A stretch of DNA of 64,000 bases, taken from JACVRW01 sp046735115. GTDB lineage: Bacteria; Actinomycetota; Thermoleophilia; Solirubrobacterales; Thermoleophilaceae. The position numbers and the translations under genes are program-made. The notes below the pieces were generated by a model. The model made no database searches. It saw only the letters and a program-made list of their open reading frames with translations, and was not told the DNA's origin. Location of the stretch: NCBI GenBank assembly GCA_046735115.1, contig JBKPSR010000012.1:1-64000 (forward strand). Direction: 5' to 3'. Below, one piece after another: positions 40,786 through 48,605 of the stretch (positions are counted from its first letter, which is position 1; the number at the start of each line of letters is the position of its first letter).

Positions 40786-42314
40786 GCCGCCGCCCGGCCG
40801 CCCCCGCGGCCGCCCGTCATCGCCACGCCGAGCTCTTCCTCGGAAACGTCGGGCGGGAACTCCGCCACGATCTCGCCCTCGTACATGACGAGAATCCGGT
40901 CAGCCAGAGCGCGGATCTCCTCGAACTCGAGTGACACCAGCAGGATCCCCCGCCCCCTGTCGCGCTCCTCGAGCAGCCGCCGGTGCACGAACTCGATGGC
41001 TCCCACGTCCAGCCCACGCGTCGGCTGGTGCGCGATCAGCAGCTTCGGGTTGCTGGCAATCTCGCGGGCCACCGCGACCTTCTGCTGGTTCCCTCCGGAA
41101 AGGGCGCTCGCGAGCGTGCCGGGGTCACCGCCGCGCACGTCGTACTCCCTGAGCAGCACACGCGCCCGCTCGGTCATACCGCCGACTGAGAGCAGGCCGC
41201 GGTTCGAGATTGGCGGGTTGCGATACTCGCGCAGCGCGAGGTTCTCGGCCAGCGTGAAGTCGAGCACGAGGCCGCAGAGCTGGCGATCCTCGGGGATGTG
41301 CGCCACGCCGGCCTCCGTGGTGGCGCGAACGCCCTGCCCAGAGACGTCCTGTCCGGCGATGGACACACGGCCGGTGTCGGGCACGACCACCCCGGCAATC
41401 GCTTGCACCAGCTCGAGCTGGCCATTGCCATCCACACCGGCAATCGCCACGACCTCGCCGCCGCGAACAGCGAGCGACACGTCCTTAACGGCGTCGAGCC
41501 CGCGCTGGTCGCGCACGCGGAGGGTCTCCACCTCGAGCATCGGCTCGCCGGGCTTGGCCGTCTCCTTTTCGACTCTGAGCAGAACCTCGCGCCCGACCAT
41601 CAGCCGCGCGAGACTCTCCTCGGTGGCCCCCTCAGTGGGCACCGTGTCGATCCGCTTCCCGCGGCGGAGCACGGTCACGCGCTCCGATATCTCGAGCACC
41701 TCGTTCAGTTTGTGGCTGATGAAGACGATCGACACGCCGTCCTTCGTCAGCGCGCGCAGCACCTCGAAGAGCTCGTGGCTCTCCTGCGCCGTCAGGACGG
41801 CCGTCGGCTCGTCGAGAATGAGGATGCGGGCGTCGCGGTAGAGCGTCTTCAGGATCTCTACCCGCTGCTGCATCCCCACGGACACCTGCTCGATCACGGC
41901 GTCGGGGTCCACGGCGAGGCCGTAGCGGTCGGACAGCTCCTTCACCCGCCGAGCGCCCTCGCGCGTGTCAAGCAGCGCGCCGCGCGTCGGCTCCTCGCCG
42001 AGCACGATGTTCTCGGTCACCGTCATCACCGGCACGAGCATGAAGTGCTGGTGGACCATGCCGATGCCGAGGTCGATCGCCCTGGAGGGCGAGTCGACCT
42101 CGACCGGCTCTCCGTTGACGCGGATCTCGCCCTCGTCCGGGCTGTAGAGCCCGTAGAGGATCGACATCAGCGTCGACTTGCCCGCCCCGTTCTCGCCGAG
42201 CAGAGCATGAACCTCACCCGGGCGGAGATCGAAGTCGATCCGGTCGTTGGCGACGACCGGACCGAACCTCTTCGTGATTCCGCGTAGTTCGAGAGCGGGT
42301 GCTTCGGACTGCAC
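40782..42314 (-). CDS. ABC transporter ATPase with two nucleotide-binding domains, nucleoside/sugar type
   Basis: A 510-residue duplicated ATPase energising the importer. The first domain has Walker A GENGAGKST, signature VSVGMQQRVEI and Walker B ILILDEPTAVL. In the second the Walker A position reads GVDGNGQLEL, degenerate as is usual in RbsA/NupO-type proteins, while LSGGNQQKVAVAREI and LLIAHQPTRGLD are present. It lies six bases after the lipoprotein gene. Confidence 0.95.
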   Translation of the reverse strand: MQSEAPALELRGITKRFGPVVANDRIDFDLRPGEVHALLGENGAGKSTLMSILYGLYSPDEGEIRVNGEPVEVDSPSRAIDLGIGMVHQHFMLVPVMTVTENIVLGEEPTRGALLDTREGARRVKELSDRYGLAVDPDAVIEQVSVGMQQRVEILKTLYRDARILILDEPTAVLTAQESHELFEVLRALTKDGVSIVFISHKLNEVLEISERVTVLRRGKRIDTVPTEGATEESLARLMVGREVLLRVEKETAKPGEPMLEVETLRVRDQRGLDAVKDVSLAVRGGEVVAIAGVDGNGQLELVQAIAGVVVPDTGRVSIAGQDVSGQGVRATTEAGVAHIPEDRQLCGLVLDFTLAENLALREYRNPPISNRGLLSVGGMTERARVLLREYDVRGGDPGTLASALSGGNQQKVAVAREIASNPKLLIAHQPTRGLDVGAIEFVHRRLLEERDRGRGILLVSLEFEEIRALADRILVMYEGEIVAEFPPDVSEEELGVAMTGGRGGGRAAA

Positions 42315-42320
42315 TCCTGG

Positions 42321-43358
42321 CTACTTGACCGTGTCGGGGATTTTGCTGATCTTGCCGGAGGCGATGTCGTCCTGGATCTTCTTGATCTGGGCGGCGTACT
42401 TCTGACCCTCGGGGCTGATCTTGCCGATGCCCACCCCGCCGTTCTTCACGGTGGCGATCACGTCGGTGCCGCCCTTGAACTTGCCGTCCTGATCACGCTT
42501 GATCGCGTCGAGCACGGCCACGTCGACCTTCTTCAGGGCCGAGGTGAGGATGTGCGGGCCGAGGTAGGACTGGTCGGCGTCCACGCCGATCCCCTGGACG
42601 CCCTTCTCCTTGGCGGCGTCGAGCGCACCGAGCCCGCACTGCCCGGCCACCTGGAAGACGACCTTGGCGCCCTGGGCGATCTGGTTGAGCGCGATCTCCT
42701 TGCACTTCGCCTGGTCGACGAAGTCCTGCGAGTAGCCGTTCAGGACCTGGATGCCGGGGTTCGCGGCCTTCGCGCCGGCCCGGTAGCCCGCGATGTAGTG
42801 GTCCACAGGGGGAATCTTCTCGCCGCCGACGCTCGAGATCGCCTTCGCGTTGTTGTCCTTGGCCCAGAGCCCGGCCAGGTAGCCAACGAGGTATCCCGCC
42901 TCCTGCTCCTTGAAGAGGAGCCCCTGCACGTTCTGCGGCTTGTCCTTCAGCGCGGTTGCCGAGAAGTCCACGATGGCGAAGTTTGAGTTCGGGAACTTGC
43001 CGGCAACAGTGTTCGTCGCGTCTCCCATGCGGAAGCCGACGGAAACGATCATGTTGTACTGCTGCTGGCCGAGCGTGCTCAGGTTCGGGACGTAGTCGGC
43101 GTTCGACTTCGAGAGCAGGACGCGGCCCTGGACTCCGAGCTGCGACTCCGCGTCCTCGAGGCCCTTGTTCGCAAGAAAGTTGAAGGAGCGGTCGTTCAGG
43201 CCGCCGATGTCGGTCACTACGCCGGCCTTGATCGACTTGCCCTCGGACGTCGAGGTGCTTCCGCCTCCGCCGCTGTCGTCATCGTCGCCGCAGGCGGCGA
43301 CCCCGAGTGCGAGCGCGGCAAGCAGCGCGAGTAGCAAGAAACGGAAGGGCTTGGGCAC
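42321..43358 (-). CDS. BMP-family nucleoside-binding lipoprotein
   Basis: The 345-residue substrate-binding protein of the importer. A signal peptide ends in the lipobox LGVAAC (Cys23 lipidated), followed by an Asp/Gly/Ser-rich linker. The BMP domain opens with GVVTDIGGLNDRSFNFLANKGL and continues with NMIVSVGFRMGDA and VFQVAGQCGLGALDAA. BMP proteins such as PnrA bind purine nucleosides; context supports nucleosides here. GTG 43358 has GAGGAG upstream. Aromatic contacts cannot be assigned with confidence. Confidence 0.94.
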   Translation of the reverse strand: MPKPFRFLLLALLAALALGVAACGDDDDSGGGGSTSTSEGKSIKAGVVTDIGGLNDRSFNFLANKGLEDAESQLGVQGRVLLSKSNADYVPNLSTLGQQQYNMIVSVGFRMGDATNTVAGKFPNSNFAIVDFSATALKDKPQNVQGLLFKEQEAGYLVGYLAGLWAKDNNAKAISSVGGEKIPPVDHYIAGYRAGAKAANPGIQVLNGYSQDFVDQAKCKEIALNQIAQGAKVVFQVAGQCGLGALDAAKEKGVQGIGVDADQSYLGPHILTSALKKVDVAVLDAIKRDQDGKFKGGTDVIATVKNGGVGIGKISPEGQKYAAQIKKIQDDIASGKISKIPDTVK

Positions 43359-43395
43359 GGTTCAGTCTCCTCGTTGAGTCACGAACTTCGCCACC

Positions 43396-44418
43396 CTACA
43401 CAGTTTCGATTAACCGCTGTTTGAGCGCTTCTTCGCAGAACGCGGCCTCTATGGCGGTGCGCGTGATTTCGCGCAGTTCGTCGTCGCCGAAGCCGAAGTG
43501 CTCGCGGCAGATCTGGTACTCGCCGCCGATCGAGGCGCCGAAGTAGGGCGGATCGTCCGACCCCAGCGTGACCCTGACGCCGGCGGCCGCGAGCCTGGGG
43601 AGCGGGTGCTCGCCGTAGGTCGGGTAGATGCCGAGCACGACGTTGCTCGTTGGGCAGCATTCGAGGTAGATGCCGCGCTCGGCGAGCTCCTCCACGAGCT
43701 CGGGGTCCTCGATCGAGCGAACCCCGTGGCCGATGCGGCTCACCGGCAGCTCGAGGCCGCCGCGCACGCTCTCGGGGCCGGCCCACTCGCCCGCGTGAAC
43801 GGTGCAGCCGAGGCCGGCGTCCGCGGCGATCCGGAAGGCGTCGGCGTAGGCGGCGGGCGGATAGTTCTCCTCGTCGCCGGCCATCGAGAACCCGACGATG
43901 TAGGGATGCGTGCGCTCTGCGGCGTAGCGTGAGACGCGCAGGGCGGGCTCGACGCCGAAGTTGCGCACGCACGAGATCAGGATGCGGCCCTCGATCCCCG
44001 CGTCGCGGCGTGCGTCGTCGATGCCGCGCGCGATGCCGTCGATGTGCTCGTCGTCGGTGAGCCCGACGAGCCGGGCGTGGTCGGGCGAGGCGGTTAGCTC
44101 GACGTAGATGGTCCCCTCGCCCGCGCATCGCATCAGGTACTCGTAGGTGATGTCGCGGTAGTCCTCCGCGGTGCGGATGACGCTCGCCGCCTTGTCGTAG
44201 GTGTCGAGGAAATCGAGGAAGTCGCGGTACGCGAAGCGGTCGGGCGCGGCGAGGAGGCCCCCGGGCAGCTCGAGCCCGTTGCGCTCCGCGATGCGCCGGA
44301 TGAGGTCGGGCGGAGCGGAGCCCTCGAGGTGCACGTGGAGCTCGACCTTGGGGACCCCGCCGTCGGTCGAGCTAACCGCATGACCTCGAGCACGGCCGGC
44401 TTCCCCCAGCCCCCTCAC
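43396..44418 (-). CDS. add: Adenosine deaminase
   Basis: Converts (deoxy)adenosine to (deoxy)inosine, feeding purine nucleoside phosphorylase. Zinc ligands and catalytic residues are visible: HxH in KVELHVHLEGS, His and Glu in VHAGEWAGPES, the His of RIGHGVRS, and Asp in LGSDDPPYFG. The protein has 340 residues. GTG 44418 overlaps the deoA stop (GTGA). A gap of 37 bases precedes the lipoprotein gene. Confidence 0.95.
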   Translation of the reverse strand: MRGLGEAGRARGHAVSSTDGGVPKVELHVHLEGSAPPDLIRRIAERNGLELPGGLLAAPDRFAYRDFLDFLDTYDKAASVIRTAEDYRDITYEYLMRCAGEGTIYVELTASPDHARLVGLTDDEHIDGIARGIDDARRDAGIEGRILISCVRNFGVEPALRVSRYAAERTHPYIVGFSMAGDEENYPPAAYADAFRIAADAGLGCTVHAGEWAGPESVRGGLELPVSRIGHGVRSIEDPELVEELAERGIYLECCPTSNVVLGIYPTYGEHPLPRLAAAGVRVTLGSDDPPYFGASIGGEYQICREHFGFGDDELREITRTAIEAAFCEEALKQRLIETV

Positions 44419-45737
44419 CTCATCACCTCGAGCACCGGCGGCGGTGAGTCCGCGGCGGCGTCGCCGAGCCGGTAGGCGTCGCGCAGTGCGGCCACCGCGC
44501 GGAGCGCCGACTCAACATCCCGCGCATGAACCTGAGCGAGCGGGCGAGCCCCGGGCGCGACCTCCTCGCCCGGCGCCGCTATCTCGGTCAGCCCCACCGA
44601 GTGATCGACGCGGTCCGTCTCCTTTGTCCGGCCTCCACCGAGCGCGACCACCGCGAGGCCCACCGCGCGGACGTCGACGCTTGACACCGTGCCGCCCTCC
44701 TCCGGCTCGGCCGCCACGGTGACGGGAGCCACGCGCAGATGGCGACCGGGCGCCTCCAGGAGGTCGGCTGGGCCACCGAGCTCCGTGACCATCGCCGCGA
44801 AGCGCTCGGCCGCGGCGCCGCCGTCGAGGGCCTGCTCGGCGGCCTGGCGGGCGGCGGCCGCGTCCGGCTGGAGGCCGCCGAGCACGAGCAGCTCGGCGCT
44901 GAGGGCGAGGGTGATCTCGCGGAGGCGCTCGTCGCTCGCGGCGCCGGTCAGGTGCTCGACCGACTCGTGCACCTCGACGGCGTTGCCGGCCGTCCGACCG
45001 AGCACGCGGTCCATGTCGGTGAGGATCGCCGTGGTGCGGAGCCCGTTGCCGGTGGCCACCTCGACTATCCCGCGCGCGAGCTCCTCGGTCTCCTCGCGGT
45101 TCGTGAAGAACGCTCCCGAGCCGACCTTGACGTCCATGACGAGCGCGTCGAGCCCCGCGGCGAGCTTCTTCGAGAGGATCGACGCGACGATCAGCGGGAT
45201 GGACTCGACCGTCCCGGTGGCGTCGCGGATCGCGTAGAGGCGGCGGTCCGCCGGCGCGAGGCGGCCCGTCTGGCCGACGATGGCGGCGCCCGCGCTCGCC
45301 ACGGCCTGGCGAAACCTGTGCGGGTCCGGCGTGGTTTCGTAGCCGGGGATCGACTCGAGCTTGTCGAGCGTCCCGCCGGTATGGCCGAGGCCGCGGCCCG
45401 AGATCATCGGGACGGCTCCCCCGCACGCCGCCACGATCGGGGGGAGCAGCAGGCTCACCTTGTCCCCGACCCCGCCCGTCGAGTGCTTGTCGAGGACGGG
45501 TCCCGACAGGCCCGCGTTCGACCAGTCGAGGACGTCGCCGGAGTCCCGCATGGCTCCGGTGAGCGCGATCCGCTCGGCAGGCGTCATCCCGTTGAGCACT
45601 ATCGCCATGGCGAGGGCACCAACCTGTGCATCGCTGACCGTGCCGTCCGCGATGCCGTCGACGAGCTCGCGGATCTGCTCGTCCTCGAGCGCGCCGCCGT
45701 CGCGCTTGATGCGGATGAGGTCCGGCACGTAGGTCAC
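44415..45737 (-). CDS. deoA: Thymidine phosphorylase
   Basis: Phosphorolyses thymidine and deoxyuridine to base plus deoxyribose 1-phosphate, the DeoB substrate. Motifs: DKHSTGGVGDKVSLLLPP (phosphate binding), GRGLGHTGGTLDKLESIPG (family signature), and MDVKVGSGAFF. The 440-residue length is typical. GTG 45737 (VTYVPDLIRIKRDGG) was chosen because translation upstream loses family resemblance. The 64 bases between PNP and deoA form the largest gap in the operon. Confidence 0.96.
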   Translation of the reverse strand: MTYVPDLIRIKRDGGALEDEQIRELVDGIADGTVSDAQVGALAMAIVLNGMTPAERIALTGAMRDSGDVLDWSNAGLSGPVLDKHSTGGVGDKVSLLLPPIVAACGGAVPMISGRGLGHTGGTLDKLESIPGYETTPDPHRFRQAVASAGAAIVGQTGRLAPADRRLYAIRDATGTVESIPLIVASILSKKLAAGLDALVMDVKVGSGAFFTNREETEELARGIVEVATGNGLRTTAILTDMDRVLGRTAGNAVEVHESVEHLTGAASDERLREITLALSAELLVLGGLQPDAAAARQAAEQALDGGAAAERFAAMVTELGGPADLLEAPGRHLRVAPVTVAAEPEEGGTVSSVDVRAVGLAVVALGGGRTKETDRVDHSVGLTEIAAPGEEVAPGARPLAQVHARDVESALRAVAALRDAYRLGDAAADSPPPVLEVMR

Positions 45738-45801
45738 GCCCGCACGGCTCCGTTCGCGAGGTCGACGGCGGCGCGCCGGCGGCCGCAAGGCGCCTCGCGG
45801 C

Positions 45802-46641
45802 TCACTCGGCGAGGTCCTCGACGAACCGAACCAGCAGCGGCGCCAGCGCGTCCGCGGCGCGGTGTGCGTCCCGGAGCGTCTGCTCGTGGCTGAGCGGCTC
45901 GTCGCCCATCCCCTCGGCGAGGTTCGTGATGGCGGAGACCGCCGCCACGCGCAGTCCTGCGTGACGCGCGACCGCGGTTTCGTGAACGGTCGACATCCCG
46001 ACCGCGTCGGCGCCGAGCTTCGCGAAGGCGCGGATCTCGGCAGGCGTCTCGAAGGCCGGGCCGGCAACGCCCAGGTACACGCCCTCGGCCAAATCGGTGC
46101 CGAGCTCGGCGGCCGCGGCGCGCAGCCGCTCGCGCAGCTCGGGGTCGTAGGCGTCGAGGAGGCTCGGGAAGCGGGGACCGATCTCGTCGTCGTTCGGCCC
46201 GGCCAGGACGTTGACGCCGCTCATGTTGATGTGATCGGTGATCAGCATGAGCTGCCCCGAGCCGACCTCAGGGCGGAGCGACCCGGCCGCGTTGGTCAGC
46301 ACGAGGATCTCGGCGTCGGCGGAGCGCAGGGCGCGGATCGGAGTGCGGATGGCGTCGAGGTCGGCGCCCTCATACACGTGCGCGCGACCCTGGAGCACGG
46401 CGACCGGCACGTCCCCGATGCGGCCCAGCACAGCCCGGCCGCCGTGCCCGGCGACGGTCGGTCGCGGGAAGCCGGGCAGGTCGGCGTAGTCGATCACGGT
46501 CGCGTCCTTCACGGCGTCCGCCACGGCGCCGAGCCCAGAGCCCAGCACGATCCCGACGCGCGGGCGGAGACCCGAGCGCTCGGTCATCACGGACGCGGCC
46601 TCCCGGTGCGCGCCCCGCACGGCAGCCGGATCGGCGCTCAT
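45802..46641 (-). CDS. Purine nucleoside phosphorylase (trimeric PNP type)
   Basis: A 279-residue phosphorylase cleaving inosine and guanosine to base and ribose 1-phosphate. Landmarks are RVGIVLGSGLG (phosphate binding), GFPRPTVAGHGGRAVLG, LQGRAHVYEG, LTNAAGSL, VAGPAFETPAEIRA and AVGMSTVHETAVARHAG with the ribose-binding Met and the NLAEG segment. ATG 46641 overlaps the CYTH-CDA stop (ATGA). It receives products of adenosine deaminase in the same operon. Confidence 0.95.
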   Translation of the reverse strand: MSADPAAVRGAHREAASVMTERSGLRPRVGIVLGSGLGAVADAVKDATVIDYADLPGFPRPTVAGHGGRAVLGRIGDVPVAVLQGRAHVYEGADLDAIRTPIRALRSADAEILVLTNAAGSLRPEVGSGQLMLITDHINMSGVNVLAGPNDDEIGPRFPSLLDAYDPELRERLRAAAAELGTDLAEGVYLGVAGPAFETPAEIRAFAKLGADAVGMSTVHETAVARHAGLRVAAVSAITNLAEGMGDEPLSHEQTLRDAHRAADALAPLLVRFVEDLAE

Positions 46642-47768
46642 CCGGGCGGCTCGAACTCGAACGCGAGCGGAAGCAGCTCGCCAACCGTCGTGGTGCGACG
46701 CGGCCCGCCGGGCCTGCCGAGATGCACCGGCGTGTCGGGCTTCGCGAACTCCGCAAGCCGCTGCCGGCAGCCGCCGCATGGGGGGCACATCTCCGCGCGC
46801 TCCGCGACGACCGCGACCTCGGTGATCTCCGTCTGCCCGGCCGCGACCAGAACCCCGATCGCGGACGTCTCCGCACACTGTCCCTGTGGGTAGGCGGCGT
46901 TCTCGACGTTCGAGCCCGCGTAGACCCGCCCGTCGGCGCCGCGAACAGCCGCCCCGACGGGGAAGTGCGAGTAGGGAACATGCGCGGTCCGCATGACGGC
47001 GTCGGCGGCGCGAAGCAGCTCCTCGGCCGAGTCGGCGTCGGCGGCGCGAAGCAGCTCCTCGGCCGGGTCGGCGTCGGCGGCCCCCGCGATACGGTCCCCC
47101 GACCCTTCCGCGCCGGCGCCCACCCCAGCGGCTTCCCCACCGAGGGCGCGCGCACCGGCTGCGCCGGCTGCTTCGGTAGCGCTGCCATTCCGCGTGGCTT
47201 CCGCGCCGCCAGTGCCCGCCGCACCGACCCCCGTCTCAGCCGGCGTGCTCACGTACCGGACGAGGTCCGCGTAGCTCGTCGCGACCAGGTCGGCCTCCTC
47301 TATCCCGAGCTCGTGTCGGAGCCGCTCGACCTTCTCGCGCTCCTCGGTCAGGTCGGACTCCGAATCGGCGAGCGCCTCGATCTCGAGATAGCTCCCCAGG
47401 CCGTCGACCTCGTCGAGATGGATCCGCACCCCCTCCCACAGCAGCACCCTTCGCCGCTTCGTAACGGTCACGTCTGCTCCATACGCGGAGTCGAGCGCCT
47501 CGCGTAACGGTGCGGCATCCGCGACGGGCACGCGGCGGTATGTGCTCGTGCGGGCCTCGGTGGAGTCGGCTCGCGAGTACTCGATGAGCTCGTCGAACAG
47601 AGGCGGCCCGTCGGTCTCCTGCTCGCGCAGCTTGAGCCGGTCGCGGGCGCCGGCGAAATAGGTGTCGCGCTGCCTGATCTCGCCGATGTCCTCGGCGCCG
47701 ATCGCGAGCGCGCGGTCGAGCGTGCGGGCCGGGTCAGGGTCGCGCGCCTTCAGCTCGATGTTGCGCAT
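46638..47768 (-). CDS. CYTH domain-cytidine deaminase fusion
   Basis: A 376-residue protein with two catalytic modules. Residues 1-170 are a CYTH (triphosphate tunnel) domain: RNIELKAR (an ExExK-like motif with Asn3 in place of the first Glu, then Glu5 and Lys7), DRLKLRE, TKRRRVLLWEGVRIHLDEV and LGSYLEIEAL. A 75-residue Gly/Ala/Glu linker includes a duplicated 12-residue unit. Residues about 255-370 are cytidine deaminase, with zinc site CAE (C298, E300) and PCGGC (C331, C334). This pairing is unknown to me. First gene of the nucleoside operon; CYTH enzymes act on triphosphates or cyclise nucleotides, so a nucleotide-linked function is inferred. Confidence 0.88.
   Translation of the reverse strand: MRNIELKARDPDPARTLDRALAIGAEDIGEIRQRDTYFAGARDRLKLREQETDGPPLFDELIEYSRADSTEARTSTYRRVPVADAAPLREALDSAYGADVTVTKRRRVLLWEGVRIHLDEVDGLGSYLEIEALADSESDLTEEREKVERLRHELGIEEADLVATSYADLVRYVSTPAETGVGAAGTGGAEATRNGSATEAAGAAGARALGGEAAGVGAGAEGSGDRIAGAADADPAEELLRAADADSAEELLRAADAVMRTAHVPYSHFPVGAAVRGADGRVYAGSNVENAAYPQGQCAETSAIGVLVAAGQTEITEVAVVAERAEMCPPCGGCRQRLAEFAKPDTPVHLGRPGGPRRTTTVGELLPLAFEFEPPG
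46999..47081 (-). repeat. 36-bp tandem duplication in the CYTH-CDA linker
   Basis: Two 36-base units (46999-47034 and 47035-47070) differ at one position, with the first 11 bases of a third copy following. They encode a repeated 12-residue acidic unit (ADADSAEELLRA-type) just ahead of the deaminase domain. The unit length is a multiple of three, so copy-number change would alter the linker without breaking the frame. Confidence 0.85.
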
Positions 47769-47783
47769 GGAGACATCCAAGGG

Positions 47784-47793
47784 CCTCGCGAGG
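47784..47793. promoter_or_regulatory. Palindrome in the upp/CYTH-CDA divergent interval
   Basis: CCTCGCGAGG is a perfect 10-bp palindrome in the centre of the 39 bases separating the divergent upp and CYTH-CDA starts. GTTATC immediately beside it reads GATAAC on the other strand, so both directions could use the same -10 region. In GC-rich DNA such a short palindrome may be chance. Confidence 0.3.
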
Positions 47794-47807
47794 TTATCGT
47801 CGCACCC

Positions 47808-48437
47808 ATGCCTCAGGGTCTTGTGATCGTCGAGCATCCCGTTCTCGCCGACCGGCTGACCGTCATGCGCGACCGCTCCACAGGTCACGGCGAGTTCCGC
47901 CAGGCGCTGTTCGAGGCCTCGGCGATCCTCGCCGTCGAGGCAGCCCGCGACCTGCCCGTGACCGAGGTGAGCATCGACACCCCGCTCGAGCCGACCACCG
48001 GCAGCCGTCTCCCCACCGAGATCACGATCGTGCCCGTGCTACGAGCCGGGCTCGGCATGGTCGACGGCTTCCTGCGACTACTGCCCGGCGCGCGCGTGGG
48101 CCACGTGGGCGTCTACCGGGACGAGGAGGAGCACCGGCCGGTCGACTACTACGAGCGCCTACCGCCGAAGCTCGCGGAGGCGCACGTGTTCGTGGTCGAC
48201 CCGATGCTCGCCACCGGCGGGAGCGCGGTACACGCCGCCGACAAGCTCAAGGCGGCGGGCGCCCGCCGCATTTCCCTGGTCTGCCTCGTGGTGGCACCCG
48301 AGGGCGTGGAGGCGATGGAGAAGGCACATCCCGACGTGCCGATCTGGACCGCCGCGATCGACCGCGAGCTGGACGAGAACGCCTACATACGTCCCGGCCT
48401 GGGAGACGCGGGCGACCGGGTCTTCGGGACGCAGTAG
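47808..48437 (+). CDS. upp: Uracil phosphoribosyltransferase
   Basis: Converts uracil and PRPP to UMP, salvaging the base released by pyrimidine nucleoside cleavage. The 209-residue protein has LRAGLGMVDGFL, the PRPP motif VFVVDPMLATGGSAVHA, and the uracil-binding tail ENAYIRPGLGDAGDRVFGT. It is divergent from the nucleoside operon by 39 bases. The following 168 bases to tilS (48438-48605) show no feature. Confidence 0.97.
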   Translation: MPQGLVIVEHPVLADRLTVMRDRSTGHGEFRQALFEASAILAVEAARDLPVTEVSIDTPLEPTTGSRLPTEITIVPVLRAGLGMVDGFLRLLPGARVGHVGVYRDEEEHRPVDYYERLPPKLAEAHVFVVDPMLATGGSAVHAADKLKAAGARRISLVCLVVAPEGVEAMEKAHPDVPIWTAAIDRELDENAYIRPGLGDAGDRVFGTQ

Positions 48438-48605
48438 GGCGACCTGACGCCGGCGCCCGGAGCACCGCGAGCCGGGCGGGTCGCGATCGGCGAACGACGG
48501 GCATCGAGGTCGGGCCTGGGTCGATTCTTCGTCGATATGACAAAAGCGTCCAGGACCCCGGCACGGCGCGGATCGCCACCCCTTCACCGCTGTCGTAAGG
48601 CCTCG

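Noticed and set aside
48438..48605. Small plus-strand frame between upp and tilS
   Set aside because: Continues antisense through tilS, has no ribosome binding site and no protein-like composition.
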